A DNA stretch of 64,000 bases from Terriglobia bacterium (GTDB lineage: Bacteria > Acidobacteriota > Terriglobia > Bryobacterales > Bryobacteraceae). Of this stretch, positions 51,501 to 60,938 are shown one piece after another. Position 1 is the stretch's first letter; each line of letters starts with the position of its first letter. The notes beneath the pieces are model-generated. The model was given only the letters and a program-made list of their open reading frames with translations, was not told where the DNA came from and made no database searches. The position numbers were made by a program, and so were the translations under genes. Where the stretch lies: NCBI GenBank assembly GCA_020073615.1, contig JAIQEX010000005.1, positions 1 to 64,000 on the forward strand, written 5' to 3'.

Positions 51501-52023
51501 CATCAACTCCGTCGGCTTCGACACCTACGTGCGGCTGCTGGAGGAGACGGTGCGCGAGTTGAAGGGCGAGGAGGTGGTGCCGGAGATCCACTCCGCGCTC
51601 AACCTGGGCCTCGATATCCGCATTCCCCCGGACTACATCGCCGACGAAAACCAGCGCCTGCGCGCCTACCGGCAGATCGCCAACGCCGCCGACGACGCCG
51701 CCCGCGACCGCGCCGAAAAAGAACTGGAGGACCGGTACGGCCCGGTGCCCGACGCGGTGCGCAACCTGCTGGCTTACTCCGCCCTGAAGACCATGGCCGA
51801 GCAGATCGGCATCGAGGCCATCGACCGCCGCCACAGCCTTTTGAACGTGAAATTCCACAAGGGGACGCGCGTCGACCCGGCCCGCCTGATGACCACTGTG
51901 AGCCAGACCCGCGGCGCGCAATTCACCCCGGCCGGCGTCCTGCTGCTGCCCCTGGAGGGACAGAGCACGGCGGGCGAGATACTGCATTTTCTGGGGGAGA
52001 AGCTGGGGCAGTTGAAGGTGTGA
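48532..52023 (+). CDS. mfd: Transcription-repair coupling factor
   Basis: 1163 residues from TTG 48532 (TTGA overlap with rfaE2). Removes stalled RNA polymerase and recruits UvrA. UvrB-like N-terminal module (EEVIAHLESIGYERREPVEMVGEYSLRGGILDVF), RNA-polymerase-interacting domain (LKPGDYVVHAEHGVAQYLG), helicase core with GDVGFGKTEVV (about 650), DEEQRFG, SMSATPIPRTL, and the RecG-like TRG motif, then the C-terminal UvrA-masking domain. Complete. Confidence 0.97.
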   Translation: MIHPAVRDLFLDLGRHPGFQEVLSRLAAGGNASLSGLTTTAKALYAVLLAQSSPRSLIIVVDGNKQAEALFEGVNTFFSLLLAEDRSAPQLLPALDVLPLQNLSPHAEICEQRAVGLWRLATGRVPITILPVAAALLRIEPAEFYRQLALKLRVGDELPLEEVIAHLESIGYERREPVEMVGEYSLRGGILDVFSPEAAKPVRIDLFGDQVESIRRFDVESQRSVLKIEDCTLLPLAEYPKSHGLLVELGELLREAGLPGRDLPPVGLPFPGWELLAPMLRPRGASIFSLVDRPVVLWDEPGQIHAAADRFWTRLEQIERSPAYDPDKIFFRWEELQRQAASAPQLAIQELALESEPSPSGIPSDIHISTRPCLAFHGNMQVAIAEARNLVESGHRVAFFAASTGEIERMADILNEYALPYQLGLEQFDSTPAYLAERAYMAGTVASVYLIKGLIRRGTAFPDSALVVFGSEDLFETSELVARAPVSKSALATFSADLIDLKPGDYVVHAEHGVAQYLGLREITQGEAKGDYMLLEYAAGAKLYVPLTSMDLVERFRGAGEAKPALDRMGGATWTRTKTRIKAKMRDMADELLKLYASRKMAEGFPYSLDSNWQREFEDAFEFTETRDQLTAIQEIKRDMESPQPMDRLLCGDVGFGKTEVVMRATFKALGDGKQVSILAPTTVLVFQHFETFKRRFQPFPVRVEMFSRFRSPKELKAALADLAEGKVDIAIGTHRLLSQDVEFRDLGLVVVDEEQRFGVKHKERLKQMKKVVDVISMSATPIPRTLHMSLLGLRDMSVIETPPKDRLAIHTVVAPFQPALIRSALEQELGRSGQVYFLHNRVDSIWARAAMLQELAPNARIGVGHGQMGEAELEKTMLRFMRHEFDILVCTTIIENGLDIPLANTMLIENAERYGLSELYQLRGRVGRSNRRAYAYLLVPPDTELTEIARKRLAALKEFSDLGAGFKIAALDLELRGAGNLLGGEQHGHINSVGFDTYVRLLEETVRELKGEEVVPEIHSALNLGLDIRIPPDYIADENQRLRAYRQIANAADDAARDRAEKELEDRYGPVPDAVRNLLAYSALKTMAEQIGIEAIDRRHSLLNVKFHKGTRVDPARLMTTVSQTRGAQFTPAGVLLLPLEGQSTAGEILHFLGEKLGQLKV

Positions 52024-52054
52024 AGCAGGCAGGCCGCGCGCCCGCGTGCTTTGC

Positions 52055-52261
52055 TTAATGTTCCAGGTTGTCCAGCCGCTTCCGGCGTTTGTTGAGCCGC
52101 TCCTCGTGGATCTCGAGGCGGCGGCTGAGCCGTTTCTGCTCCTCCAGGATTTTGTCCAGGCGCCCCGCCCACTGCAGGTCCCAATTGTCCCGAACCTGAC
52201 GCCTGGCGGCCCTCAGCTTGAGCATTTGGAGTAGCGCTTCGATCCGCTGGTCGATATCCAT
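52055..52261 (-). CDS. Small coiled-coil hypothetical protein
   Basis: 68 residues, MDIDQRIEALLQMLKLRAARR ... EEQKRLSRRLEIHEERLNKRRKRLDNLEH. Almost entirely charged heptad-like helix, with no known family. Convergent with mfd and divergent from nothing obvious; no clear Shine-Dalgarno. Could be a real small scaffold protein or a chance frame; the amphipathic pattern favours a real one. Confidence 0.5.
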   Translation of the reverse strand: MDIDQRIEALLQMLKLRAARRQVRDNWDLQWAGRLDKILEEQKRLSRRLEIHEERLNKRRKRLDNLEH

Positions 52262-52328
52262 TCTTGTTATGTTAGCGCCGCCCGGGCATGCAAGGCTGAG
52301 GACGTGGCAAGAAATAGCCAGTGCATGC

Positions 52329-52976
52329 TCAGAACGTAATTCCCACCAGAAACTCGGCCTGGTTCGGGTTGCTGTGCAGCAGGGCGTTGGGGTCGAGGAA
52401 GTGCTTCGCGCCCCAGCGTGTGTAGCGGATCTCGGGCTGTATGTGGATCAGCACCGCTTTCACGTCCAGGCCCACGCCCATCACGAAGCCCCGGCTCGAG
52501 GTGTCGTTCAGCTCGGGCGGGTTCGACGTGCTGCTGGTCGTGGTCGATCCCGTGGCAAGCACGGTGGTCTTGACGGTCTGGGCCAACCCTTGCAGCGTGT
52601 CGAAGGCTACGCCGGCATCGACGAACGGGCGCGCCACTCCTTTCTTGCCGAAGCGGTATTTCGCCAGCAGCGGAAACTCCCAGTCGTTGCTCGTGGTGCT
52701 GCTCGTGGCCGTGGTGGTGGTGATGCCGATAATGCTGCCGATGCCGTGGTAGCTGAAATGGCGGTAGAGCGCGTCCAGCTCGATCGACAGGTGGAAGGGC
52801 AGGCGCAGCTCCGCCGACGCGCCGAAAATGTAGCGGTTGGTGGTGGAAGTGAAACTGAAATTCCCCGATTGCGCGGTATTCAAAAAGTCCGTCCACGGCA
52901 GGCCCGCCTTCACCCCTACGGAAAGCGGCTGCGCAACAGCGGCCGTGGCGCTGCACAGCAGGAACAGTAGTCGCAT
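52329..52976 (-). CDS. Outer-membrane beta-barrel protein (OmpA/OprF-barrel-like)
   Basis: 215 residues from ATG 52976 (signal MRLLFLLCSATAAVAQ); a TTG 18 bases upstream is less likely. Repeated amphipathic strands (VGVKAGLPWTDFL, LSIELDALYRHFSY, FPLLAKYRF, RPFVDAGVAFDTL, GFVMGVGLDVKAV, IHIQPEIRYTRW) and a terminal aromatic (VGITF) give an eight-stranded barrel. Function unknown; two threonine/serine-rich loops would face outward. Confidence 0.75.
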   Translation of the reverse strand: MRLLFLLCSATAAVAQPLSVGVKAGLPWTDFLNTAQSGNFSFTSTTNRYIFGASAELRLPFHLSIELDALYRHFSYHGIGSIIGITTTTATSSTTSNDWEFPLLAKYRFGKKGVARPFVDAGVAFDTLQGLAQTVKTTVLATGSTTTSSTSNPPELNDTSSRGFVMGVGLDVKAVLIHIQPEIRYTRWGAKHFLDPNALLHSNPNQAEFLVGITF

Positions 52977-53037
52977 AGTTCTGTTACGAAGCAAGGGGCG
53001 CGAGGGTTTCCAAGCGGGGCCGCGCTTCGGGGTGAAT

Positions 53038-53766
53038 TCACACGCGCAGGGTGAACGATTCGCCCAGATAGATGCGCTTCACTTCGGGATCGCGTTCCAG
53101 CGCCTCCGGACTGCCCGCGCGGAAGATGCGGCCGTTATTGATGATGTAAGCACGGTCGGTCACCACCATGGTCTCGCGCACGTTGTGGTCGGTCACCAGG
53201 ATGCCGATGCCCTGCCGCTTCAGGTCGAAGATGATGCGTTGCAGCTCCAGCACCTGAATCGGGTCGATGCCCGAGAACGGCTCGTCGAGCAGCAGAAAAC
53301 TGGGCTCGATCACCAGCGAGCGCGCAATCTCCACGCGGCGGCGCTCGCCCCCGGAGAGCATGTAGCCGCGGCTGCGCCGCACCGTCTCCAGGCCGAGCTG
53401 GTCGACCAGTTGTTCCATTCTCTCGCGGCGCTCGCGCGCCCGGATGGGCAGCGTTTCCAATATGGCCATCAGATTTTCTTCCACCGTGAGCTTGCGGAAG
53501 ATGGATGGCTCCTGCGGCAGATAGCTGATGCCGCGGCGCGCGCGCTGGTACATGGGCAGGCCGGTGATGTTCTCGTCGTCCACCAGGATTTCGCCCGAGT
53601 CGGGGCTGATCAGGCCCACGATCATGTAGAACGACGTGGTCTTGCCGGCGCCGTTGGGGCCCAGCAGCCCCACCACTTCGCCTTCCTTGACGTGCACCGA
53701 AACGTCATCCACCACACGGCGGCCGCGATAACTCTTGCAGATTTCCTTGGTCTCGAGCTGTTTCAT
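53038..53766 (-). CDS. lptB: LPS export ABC transporter ATP-binding protein
   Basis: 242 residues. Walker [14 protein letters not shown]-loop, signature [15 protein letters not shown], Walker [14 protein letters not shown] and switch histidine in VTDHNVRET. The [20 protein letters not shown] stretch is diagnostic of LptB rather than general ABC proteins. Powers extraction of lipopolysaccharide by LptFG. Directly after the LptC/LptA-like gene, 6 bases apart. Confidence 0.95.
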   Translation of the reverse strand: MKQLETKEICKSYRGRRVVDDVSVHVKEGEVVGLLGPNGAGKTTSFYMIVGLISPDSGEILVDDENITGLPMYQRARRGISYLPQEPSIFRKLTVEENLMAILETLPIRARERRERMEQLVDQLGLETVRRSRGYMLSGGERRRVEIARSLVIEPSFLLLDEPFSGIDPIQVLELQRIIFDLKRQGIGILVTDHNVRETMVVTDRAYIINNGRIFRAGSPEALERDPEVKRIYLGESFTLRV

Positions 53767-53772
53767 GCGGGT

Positions 53773-56055
53773 CTACTTGCCCTTGTGGATCTGGCTGGTG
53801 GCGGGCCGGCTGGAAGCCCCATTCACCAGCAGCCTATCATCGTTAGCAAAGTAGGTCAATTCATTGCCCTCGGTCGTGTCTTTGGTGGGGCCTTTCACTT
53901 CGATCAGCTTCGGCCTGCCGCCGCGCAGAATCACCTTCTGGTCCGCGGTGTAATACTCGGCGTGCTCGGCGGAGCCGTTGCGCGTGCGGTCCGGGGGGCT
54001 CTGCACGATCTCCACGGCGCCATCGGCAAACGCTTTGTCGAGACGCGAATCAGCGCCCGATTCGGCCAGGTAAGCACGCAGCTCGCGGCTCTTCACCCGC
54101 AGCACGCCGCGCGTCAGCAGCACGCCGCCGGTATAGACCGCCAGGCGGGTGTCGTCGGCATAAACCAGGTGCGGGGCGCGCACCACGGTCAACACCGGAG
54201 GAGAGGTGGCTGTCGCGGCATCGTTCCTGGGCTGTTCCCACAGCCACGTGACCACGTTGCCATCGGCTTGCAAACCGCGCTTCTCCCGGTCCACGTCGAT
54301 GGCATCGGCCTGTATGCGGTTGGCTCCCTGCCACATGGTGGCGCCGCCTTCATAGTGGATGGTGCGGTTGTGGTTGGTGGATTCCATTTTGCGCGCCTGC
54401 GCCTGGAGCGGCTCGTCGCCGGAGAGCATCTGCGAATTCTTCTTCTCGTCCTTGTCCGGGAGCCGGCTGGAGGTCACGCCGCCCGCGGCCGTGAAATCGC
54501 CCGTGCGCTGGTCCAGGCGTATGCGGTCGGCGGAAGTGGAACCGGTGGCATCGGCGACCCGCGCGCCGGTCTCCAAAAGAATCACGTTCTGGCCTTCATC
54601 GAGCGAGGCCTTCGCGGCGCGGGCTTTGTGTTCTCCTTCCTCGTAAGCAAAATCCCCCGCTTGCTCCATGGACGACATGCGGCTGGTTTGCGGATCGAAG
54701 TGCGCCAGGAGCTCGCGGCTGCTGGTGGTAGACACGGCGCGGTTGCGTTTGCGCTCGTCGGCAGTGGGGTCGGTCCGGGTCCGGGCGTCGGTAGCGCGGA
54801 ACGATTGGATGTGGTTCTGCGCGCCGTAGGCGATCAACATGTCCTTCCCGTCGAGCGTGCGGTGGTGCTCGACCGGCGCGTTGGGCAGAAACTCCAGTGT
54901 TCCCGGCCCGTGGGTCACCACGTTGTCGATCTCATGGCCGCCCGGCCGCATCTTCATCTCCAGCACTTCGCTGCGCAGGACGTGCGTTTCGCCGGCCACG
55001 GCGCCGGGCGCGGCGAGCGGCTTCGAGGTCACCGTGCCGTGGCCCGTGCCGGTGACGTGGGCCAGCGCGCTTTCGCCGCCCTGCGTCTCGAAATCCAGGT
55101 CGAAGTGGTCGGCCGCGACCTGCGTCTCCGAAGAGGCGGAAGTCGAGACCAGTTGCGCGTTGCTTTGCGCCGTGATCTTCTGGACCAGTCCCGCGTCGTC
55201 GTAATCCACCCATACCTGGCCGGCGGAATACTGCACCTTGCGGTTGGGGTAGGTGTCGACGCCATGGCCATTGTCGGCCACAACTTTGCGGATTACTTTA
55301 TGGCCGTCCGCCGCTTCCTGAATGGTAACCAGGGCGTTCTCGCCTTCCACCACCGTGTTCTCGCGCGTGAGCCGGCCCCACGGCTTGAGCCAGATCTGAG
55401 ATTCGCTCTCGCGGTATTCCAGGCTGCCCGCTTCGATCTTCATAGGCTTGGCGTTGGGCCGCTGGGATTTCCAGTCCAGCTTCACATCGCTCTTCATCAG
55501 CAGGTCGTGGGCGTTGGGGTCGTAGAAGGCGCCGACCGCTTCCCCGTCCCCGGTCTGGAACGCGAACGTGCAGGGACGCTCGGTCTCCACGCGGCCGGTC
55601 GTGGTATCGAAGGTGACACCGCCCGACGATTTGATGGACACCGGCGTGTGCGCCGGCTGGCCCTCGGCCGGTATGCCGCGCGTGATCTCCACCGCGCCTT
55701 CCGAATAGAGACGGTGTTCGGCGGGATAATAGGCCGCCGCCGCGCTCTTCGCCAGGTCGTAGGTGGCGGCGCAGTTGTGATACAGCTTCAGGGTGACGTC
55801 GGTGAGATCGATGCGCGAAGCGTCCTTCACCTGCCGGATAGAGCTGGCCTGTATGTCGGCCGTCTTGCAGTGGGTATTCTCGTTGCGCTCCGAATATTGC
55901 AGCTTTTCGCCTTGCGAGCTCAACTCCTCCGGCAGCGCCTGCGGCCGCGCCGGCGCGCGGGCGCGAAGGGCTCTTCTTTGGGCTCGATAGGTGAGGCCGA
56001 CGCCGCAGAGGATGACGACAATGGCCACCAGCAAAAGCCAGCGCGTGCCTCGCAT
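53773..56055 (-). CDS. Large LptC/LptA (OstA-like) LPS export protein
   Basis: 760 residues. A single N-terminal membrane helix (WLLLVAIVVILCGVGLTYRAQ) anchors a long periplasmic chain of OstA-type beta-jellyroll units: LptC-like near 45-160, then repeated segments with ...ADRIRLDQRTGDFTAAGGV..., ...IQADAIDVDREKRGLQADGNV, ...AEYYTADQKVILRGGRPKLIE. E. coli uses two proteins of about 190 residues each (LptC, LptA); here one protein appears to contain both and more, long enough to span the periplasm. Adjacent to lptB. Confidence 0.82.
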   Translation of the reverse strand: MRGTRWLLLVAIVVILCGVGLTYRAQRRALRARAPARPQALPEELSSQGEKLQYSERNENTHCKTADIQASSIRQVKDASRIDLTDVTLKLYHNCAATYDLAKSAAAAYYPAEHRLYSEGAVEITRGIPAEGQPAHTPVSIKSSGGVTFDTTTGRVETERPCTFAFQTGDGEAVGAFYDPNAHDLLMKSDVKLDWKSQRPNAKPMKIEAGSLEYRESESQIWLKPWGRLTRENTVVEGENALVTIQEAADGHKVIRKVVADNGHGVDTYPNRKVQYSAGQVWVDYDDAGLVQKITAQSNAQLVSTSASSETQVAADHFDLDFETQGGESALAHVTGTGHGTVTSKPLAAPGAVAGETHVLRSEVLEMKMRPGGHEIDNVVTHGPGTLEFLPNAPVEHHRTLDGKDMLIAYGAQNHIQSFRATDARTRTDPTADERKRNRAVSTTSSRELLAHFDPQTSRMSSMEQAGDFAYEEGEHKARAAKASLDEGQNVILLETGARVADATGSTSADRIRLDQRTGDFTAAGGVTSSRLPDKDEKKNSQMLSGDEPLQAQARKMESTNHNRTIHYEGGATMWQGANRIQADAIDVDREKRGLQADGNVVTWLWEQPRNDAATATSPPVLTVVRAPHLVYADDTRLAVYTGGVLLTRGVLRVKSRELRAYLAESGADSRLDKAFADGAVEIVQSPPDRTRNGSAEHAEYYTADQKVILRGGRPKLIEVKGPTKDTTEGNELTYFANDDRLLVNGASSRPATSQIHKGK

Positions 56056-56093
56056 GGGGATATTTCCACTATAGCGCGGTATAGTGAGATTGA

Positions 56094-56627
56094 TTGCGCA
56101 TCAGGATCTTCGTCACCGGCGGCACCTTCGACAAGCAGTACAACGAGCTCACCGGCGAGTTGTACTTCCAACAGACCCACATCGCCGATATGCTCAAGCT
56201 GGGCCGCTGCCATCTCCCCGTGGAGATCGAAACCCTCATGATGATCGACAGCCTGCACATGACCGATGGCGACCGGCAGTTGATCCTGGAGCGCTGCGCG
56301 GCCGCTGTCGAGCAGCGCATCGTCATCACCCACGGTACCGACTCGATGGAGCAGACCGCGGCCGTGCTGGGCCGGAATGTTCGCGGCAAGACCATCGTCC
56401 TGACCGGGGCCATGGTCCCTTACCAGTTCGGCAGCTCGGACGGCTTGTTCAATTTGGGCACTGCGCTGGCATTCGCGCAAACGCTCGGGCCGGGCGTGTA
56501 TGTCGCCATGAACGGGCGCTGTTTCGCCTGGAATGCAGTGCGCAAGAACCGCGAGCGGGGAATTTTCGAGAGCGTAGACCCAGCGTCCGATAGCGTTACC
56601 GGGCCGGGCCCGAAAGGCGCCCTGTGA
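56094..56627 (+). CDS. Short asparaginase-domain protein with a run-on tail
   Basis: 177 residues from TTG 56094. Contains the first asparaginase domain only: FVTGGTFDKQYNE with the nucleophile threonine, DSLHMTD, and ITHGTDSMEQTA with the second catalytic threonine and aspartate; and VRKNRERGIFE, where short family members normally end. The remaining 17 codons (SVDPASDSVTGPGPKGAL) look unrelated. This suggests the natural stop was lost where the low-GC cassette joins. Lacks the C-terminal domain of full asparaginases; activity uncertain. Confidence 0.75.
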   Translation: MRIRIFVTGGTFDKQYNELTGELYFQQTHIADMLKLGRCHLPVEIETLMMIDSLHMTDGDRQLILERCAAAVEQRIVITHGTDSMEQTAAVLGRNVRGKTIVLTGAMVPYQFGSSDGLFNLGTALAFAQTLGPGVYVAMNGRCFAWNAVRKNRERGIFESVDPASDSVTGPGPKGAL

Positions 56628-56730
56628 GCAAGTAGCGTTTCACCTTCTCCAGGATGGGGTCGGTGGTACGAGCTGTCTGGCATACGAGTATTGGGCACTC
56701 ATTGGACTTGTGCCACTTGCGCTCTGCCGT

Positions 56731-56964
56731 TTATCCGCGTGAAGGAGATTTTCTTGGCGGCAACGATTGAAGGAAGTAGCCGCGGATCTTGTCATAGCCA
56801 TAAACAGCATGAAGGTCGCTCTTGATCGCTGGGAGTTCTTTCGTGACCGAGCTCATGTATATGGCGTTGTAGCTGGTCCCGATTCTGTCGAGCTCTTCTG
56901 CAACTCGTTCGCTCTCCACGGAGTTGTCCAGGTAAACGGTCGTTCTCGTTCGCTTGCTGCTCAT
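56731..56964 (-). CDS. Cysteine-free glutaredoxin-like small protein
   Basis: 77 residues. TTVYLDNSVESERVAEELDRIG followed by LPAIKSDLHAVYGYDKIRGYFLQSL has the strand-helix and proline-strand-G..KI..fL pattern of glutaredoxin-like (thioredoxin) folds, but there is no cysteine anywhere, so no redox chemistry. The ATG overlaps the stop of the larger gene (ATGA), implying paired production. After its TAA the same frame stays open for 44 more codons (to 56596) that read like protein. Fold assignment is inference; function unknown. Confidence 0.65.
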   Translation of the reverse strand: MSSKRTRTTVYLDNSVESERVAEELDRIGTSYNAIYMSSVTKELPAIKSDLHAVYGYDKIRGYFLQSLPPRKSPSRG

Positions 56965-58541
56965 GCTTTGCCTCCAGTACTTCGCAGCCCAAGGGCTTCC
57001 TCGAAACGTCTTATTGTCGCATAGACGCGAGCGCTATGGCGCTTTGCGAGCTCATCGAGGTAATTCTGTTGAAATTGCGCAACTTGTGCGGCGAGGAAGT
57101 CCGCCTGAGAGAGACTCCGCAATTGTGCGCTGCGGCCCATCGCACCCTTCCACTTGATAGTCGGCGCGATGCTGATTCCGTAGCGATGCAGCAGCGCTTT
57201 CAGGGCCCCCGATTCGCCCTTGAGCACCGCGTCACGTTCGGCTGGAGTGCCAGTTTGCAGGTCTCTGATTAGACTGTCCAAATCCGCATTTCCTCCTGTG
57301 AGAATTTCGGCGTCGCGCCAGCCAGGAATCACCGTTTCCCAGAGTTGCCGTGCAGGGTATGCTTTGCGGTCTTGCTCTGGCGAATACACGATCGCAGTCT
57401 GTCGCCGGGGCTCCGAATCGCGAAGGATCGCGTGGTGCAACAGTTCTTCTTGGACACCACTTGAATCGTTCCCGCGATATAACGGTCGATAGGCGACAAC
57501 GATGTCGGCCTGATCGACGAGGTAGTGGTCGCGCGCCCCGATCTGTTCGAAGATGGCGGCCTTGAGTCGCTTTAGTACAGGAGAGTCTTGGGCTTGATCG
57601 CGCAGGTCCTGGTTCCAGCCGGCTGGGAAAAGTTGATCGTTCTTCAGCGCGCCTGGTGGGTGGTAAAGCAACTCTTCAGTCCCTTGGTCTTGAAAGGGCC
57701 ACCGATCCCCTAGCTGGGCCGACAAATAGCGGAAGCGGAACTCGTCGATCGTTGTTGGTTGAATGACGATGTACTTTTGGCTGAGCCTTTCGCTGAACGA
57801 CTGAATCTCGTCGACGATTTTATGGACGTGGCTCTTGTCGACGCGAGCATCCGTCCACATCCGTCGCGGCTCTGATATTGGGTGAGAGAGATATGCAACC
57901 TTTTTGTTCGAGAACAGGAGCTCTTCCAGTGTCGAAACCGGATGCTTCACACCAATGAGGTAATGTTTGCTGCCGCAAGTTAATGCGACCGCGTCAGCAA
58001 GGAGCATTTCCATCGATCGCCAGTCGAGTACCGTGAATGCATCAAGAAGCGCTTCCTCACCATCTTGCGGTAGTGGGAACATTCCCTCTGACGCACAAAG
58101 CCGACGGCAGCAGTCGTAGATGTCGTCGATCAGCGTTATGAACGTTGGTCGGTGCCGGCCGAAAGCATCGCGGAGAGTCTGGAAGTTTGCAGGTGTAAGA
58201 TATTCTCTGGTGCGATGATTGTAATAGCAGAGGTGAAACGTGAGAATCACGTGCTTCCCATGCCGCAGGGCCGCTTGCGCCTTCTTCCACTGCACTCTGA
58301 ACGCATCCTTCCAAACCTGTTTTAGGAAACTTCGGGGGAGCGCAAACTTCGCGATCGGTGACGCAGGTAGGTCTTGCAGCTTTTTGAGACTAGGTTGCGC
58401 AAATTCCTCTAGCACCTCTTCAAGCGAGAGGAGCACGACGTCATTGGGGTGGCGCAGCGAAAGCCTCTGAAGGGCTAGCCGGATTCCAGTGCCTGGTATA
58501 CCGACGACTACGTGCAAGCGCGATCTTGACGTACTACTCAT
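56961..58541 (-). CDS. Unrecognised protein: degenerate P-loop domain + deoxyribosyltransferase-like domain
   Basis: 526 residues. The N-terminus (HVVVGIPGTGIRLALQRL, P-loop at 14-20) resembles adenylate-kinase-like NTPases, but the lysine is replaced (GxPGTGI). Strands KHVILTFHLCYYN (96-108) and PTFITLIDDIYD (132-143) continue that fold. Around 213-372, KKVAYLSHPISEPRRM and QADIVVAYRPLYRGNDSSGVQEELLHHAIL follow the pattern of nucleoside 2-deoxyribosyltransferase/TIR-SLOG-like Rossmannoid domains, with E365/E366 at the catalytic position. The C-terminal 100 residues are helical. Base composition is clearly lower in GC than neighbours (sampled rows 48% and 55% against 70% in groEL), so probably acquired. 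Own promoter at 58563-58568. Confidence 0.7.
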   Translation of the reverse strand: MSSTSRSRLHVVVGIPGTGIRLALQRLSLRHPNDVVLLSLEEVLEEFAQPSLKKLQDLPASPIAKFALPRSFLKQVWKDAFRVQWKKAQAALRHGKHVILTFHLCYYNHRTREYLTPANFQTLRDAFGRHRPTFITLIDDIYDCCRRLCASEGMFPLPQDGEEALLDAFTVLDWRSMEMLLADAVALTCGSKHYLIGVKHPVSTLEELLFSNKKVAYLSHPISEPRRMWTDARVDKSHVHKIVDEIQSFSERLSQKYIVIQPTTIDEFRFRYLSAQLGDRWPFQDQGTEELLYHPPGALKNDQLFPAGWNQDLRDQAQDSPVLKRLKAAIFEQIGARDHYLVDQADIVVAYRPLYRGNDSSGVQEELLHHAILRDSEPRRQTAIVYSPEQDRKAYPARQLWETVIPGWRDAEILTGGNADLDSLIRDLQTGTPAERDAVLKGESGALKALLHRYGISIAPTIKWKGAMGRSAQLRSLSQADFLAAQVAQFQQNYLDELAKRHSARVYATIRRFEEALGLRSTGGKA

Positions 58542-58562
58542 GAGCCGAACTGAGACGATGAT

Positions 58563-58568
58563 AGTATA
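58563..58568 (-). promoter_or_regulatory. Putative -10 box for the two-gene cassette
   Basis: TATACT on the minus strand (58568-58563), about 20 bases before the ATG at 58541. A -35 is not clear (TTTCGA with a 15-base spacer is the best). Confidence 0.4.
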
Positions 58569-58709
58569 TCAGGCTTCTTTAGTTCGAAATACCGCGCAAT
58601 TGCATCCAAAATCCGGGTGTGCGATAGCGCGCGCTGCCTGCAACCTCCTTTTGTGTTCCATCTGTCAAGATCAATAAGCCTATAAGAAACAGCTGATTAC
58701 AGCGAAACC

Positions 58710-58739
58710 TTGTCACTCGCCGGGCGAGTGTGCTAATAA
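58710..58739 (+). promoter_or_regulatory. groESL promoter with operator-like palindrome
   Basis: -35 TTGTCA (58710-58715), 18-base spacer, -10 TAATAA (58734-58739). A perfect palindrome CACTCGCC-G-GGCGAGTG (58714-58730) fills the spacer. It shares CACTC/GAGTG with the CIRCE element but not the whole consensus. A second stem, TGGAACCC/GGGTTCCA (58747-58754, 58772-58779), lies in the leader. Confidence 0.7.
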
Positions 58740-58820
58740 TAGAACCTGGAACCCCGGCAAGGCCCGACATTGGGTTCCATTTGCTAACCAATCAATTCTA
58801 TTACTGGAGGTAAAGAGTCC

Positions 58821-59138
58821 ATGAAGATTCGTCCGCTCTACGACCGCATCGTGGTCAAACGGATCGAGGAGAAGGAACAGATGCAGGGTGGCCTGTACAT
58901 CCCGGACACTGCCAAAGAAAAGCCCCAGGAGGGCGAGGTGGTGGCGGTGGGCAGAGGCAAGCGTCTGGAAGACGGCAAAGTGGTTCCGCTGGACGTGCAG
59001 GCGGGCGACCACATCCTGTTCGGCAAGTATTCCGGCAGCGACATCAAGCTGGATGGCATCGAATACCTGATCATGCGTGAGGACGAGGTCCTGGGGATTC
59101 TCGAAACCGCGCCCCAAGTGGCGAAGAAAGCTTCCTAA
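58821..59138 (+). CDS. groES: Co-chaperonin GroES
   Basis: 105 residues from ATG 58821 with GGAGG upstream. [20 protein letters not shown], the mobile loop [18 protein letters not shown], and the roof-to-end strand [19 protein letters not shown] are all standard. Forms the seven-fold lid of GroEL. Fifteen bases before groEL. Confidence 0.97.
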   Translation: MKIRPLYDRIVVKRIEEKEQMQGGLYIPDTAKEKPQEGEVVAVGRGKRLEDGKVVPLDVQAGDHILFGKYSGSDIKLDGIEYLIMREDEVLGILETAPQVAKKAS

Positions 59139-60779
<1,641 letters not shown>

Positions 60780-60821
60780 GCCGGGCCGCGCGCATAAGCA
60801 AGCGGTTTCCGGACCTCGCAA

Positions 60822-60856
60822 GCCGCGCTCCCTCCCCGGGGGGCGCGGCCTTTTTT
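60822..60856 (+). terminator. groESL rho-independent terminator
   Basis: GCCGCGC...GCGCGGC stem (60822-60829 with 60842-60849) enclosing a C/G-rich inner part, then six T. Confidence 0.85.
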
Positions 60857-60938
60857 GTAGATTTGTAAGCATCCTCCCGCCTCGGCAACGCCCCTCCTAC
60901 CCACCGCATCTAACCAAGCAGAAAGGATTCCAGATCAT

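Noticed and set aside
52837-56241. A 1134-codon plus-strand open frame antisense to LptC/LptA and lptB
   Set aside because: Low-complexity, arginine/valine/histidine-rich translation with no domains; produced by the codon bias of the real minus-strand genes.
56596-56730. Readthrough or selenocysteine extension of the small glutaredoxin-like protein
   Set aside because: The frame after TAA is open for 44 codons, but the stop is TAA (not TGA), and no signal for recoding is visible; treated as a boundary artefact of the cassette.
58714-58730. Canonical CIRCE element
   Set aside because: CIRCE is TTAGCACTC-N9-GAGTGCTAA; here the spacer is 7 bases and the outer flanks do not match, so it is only CIRCE-like.
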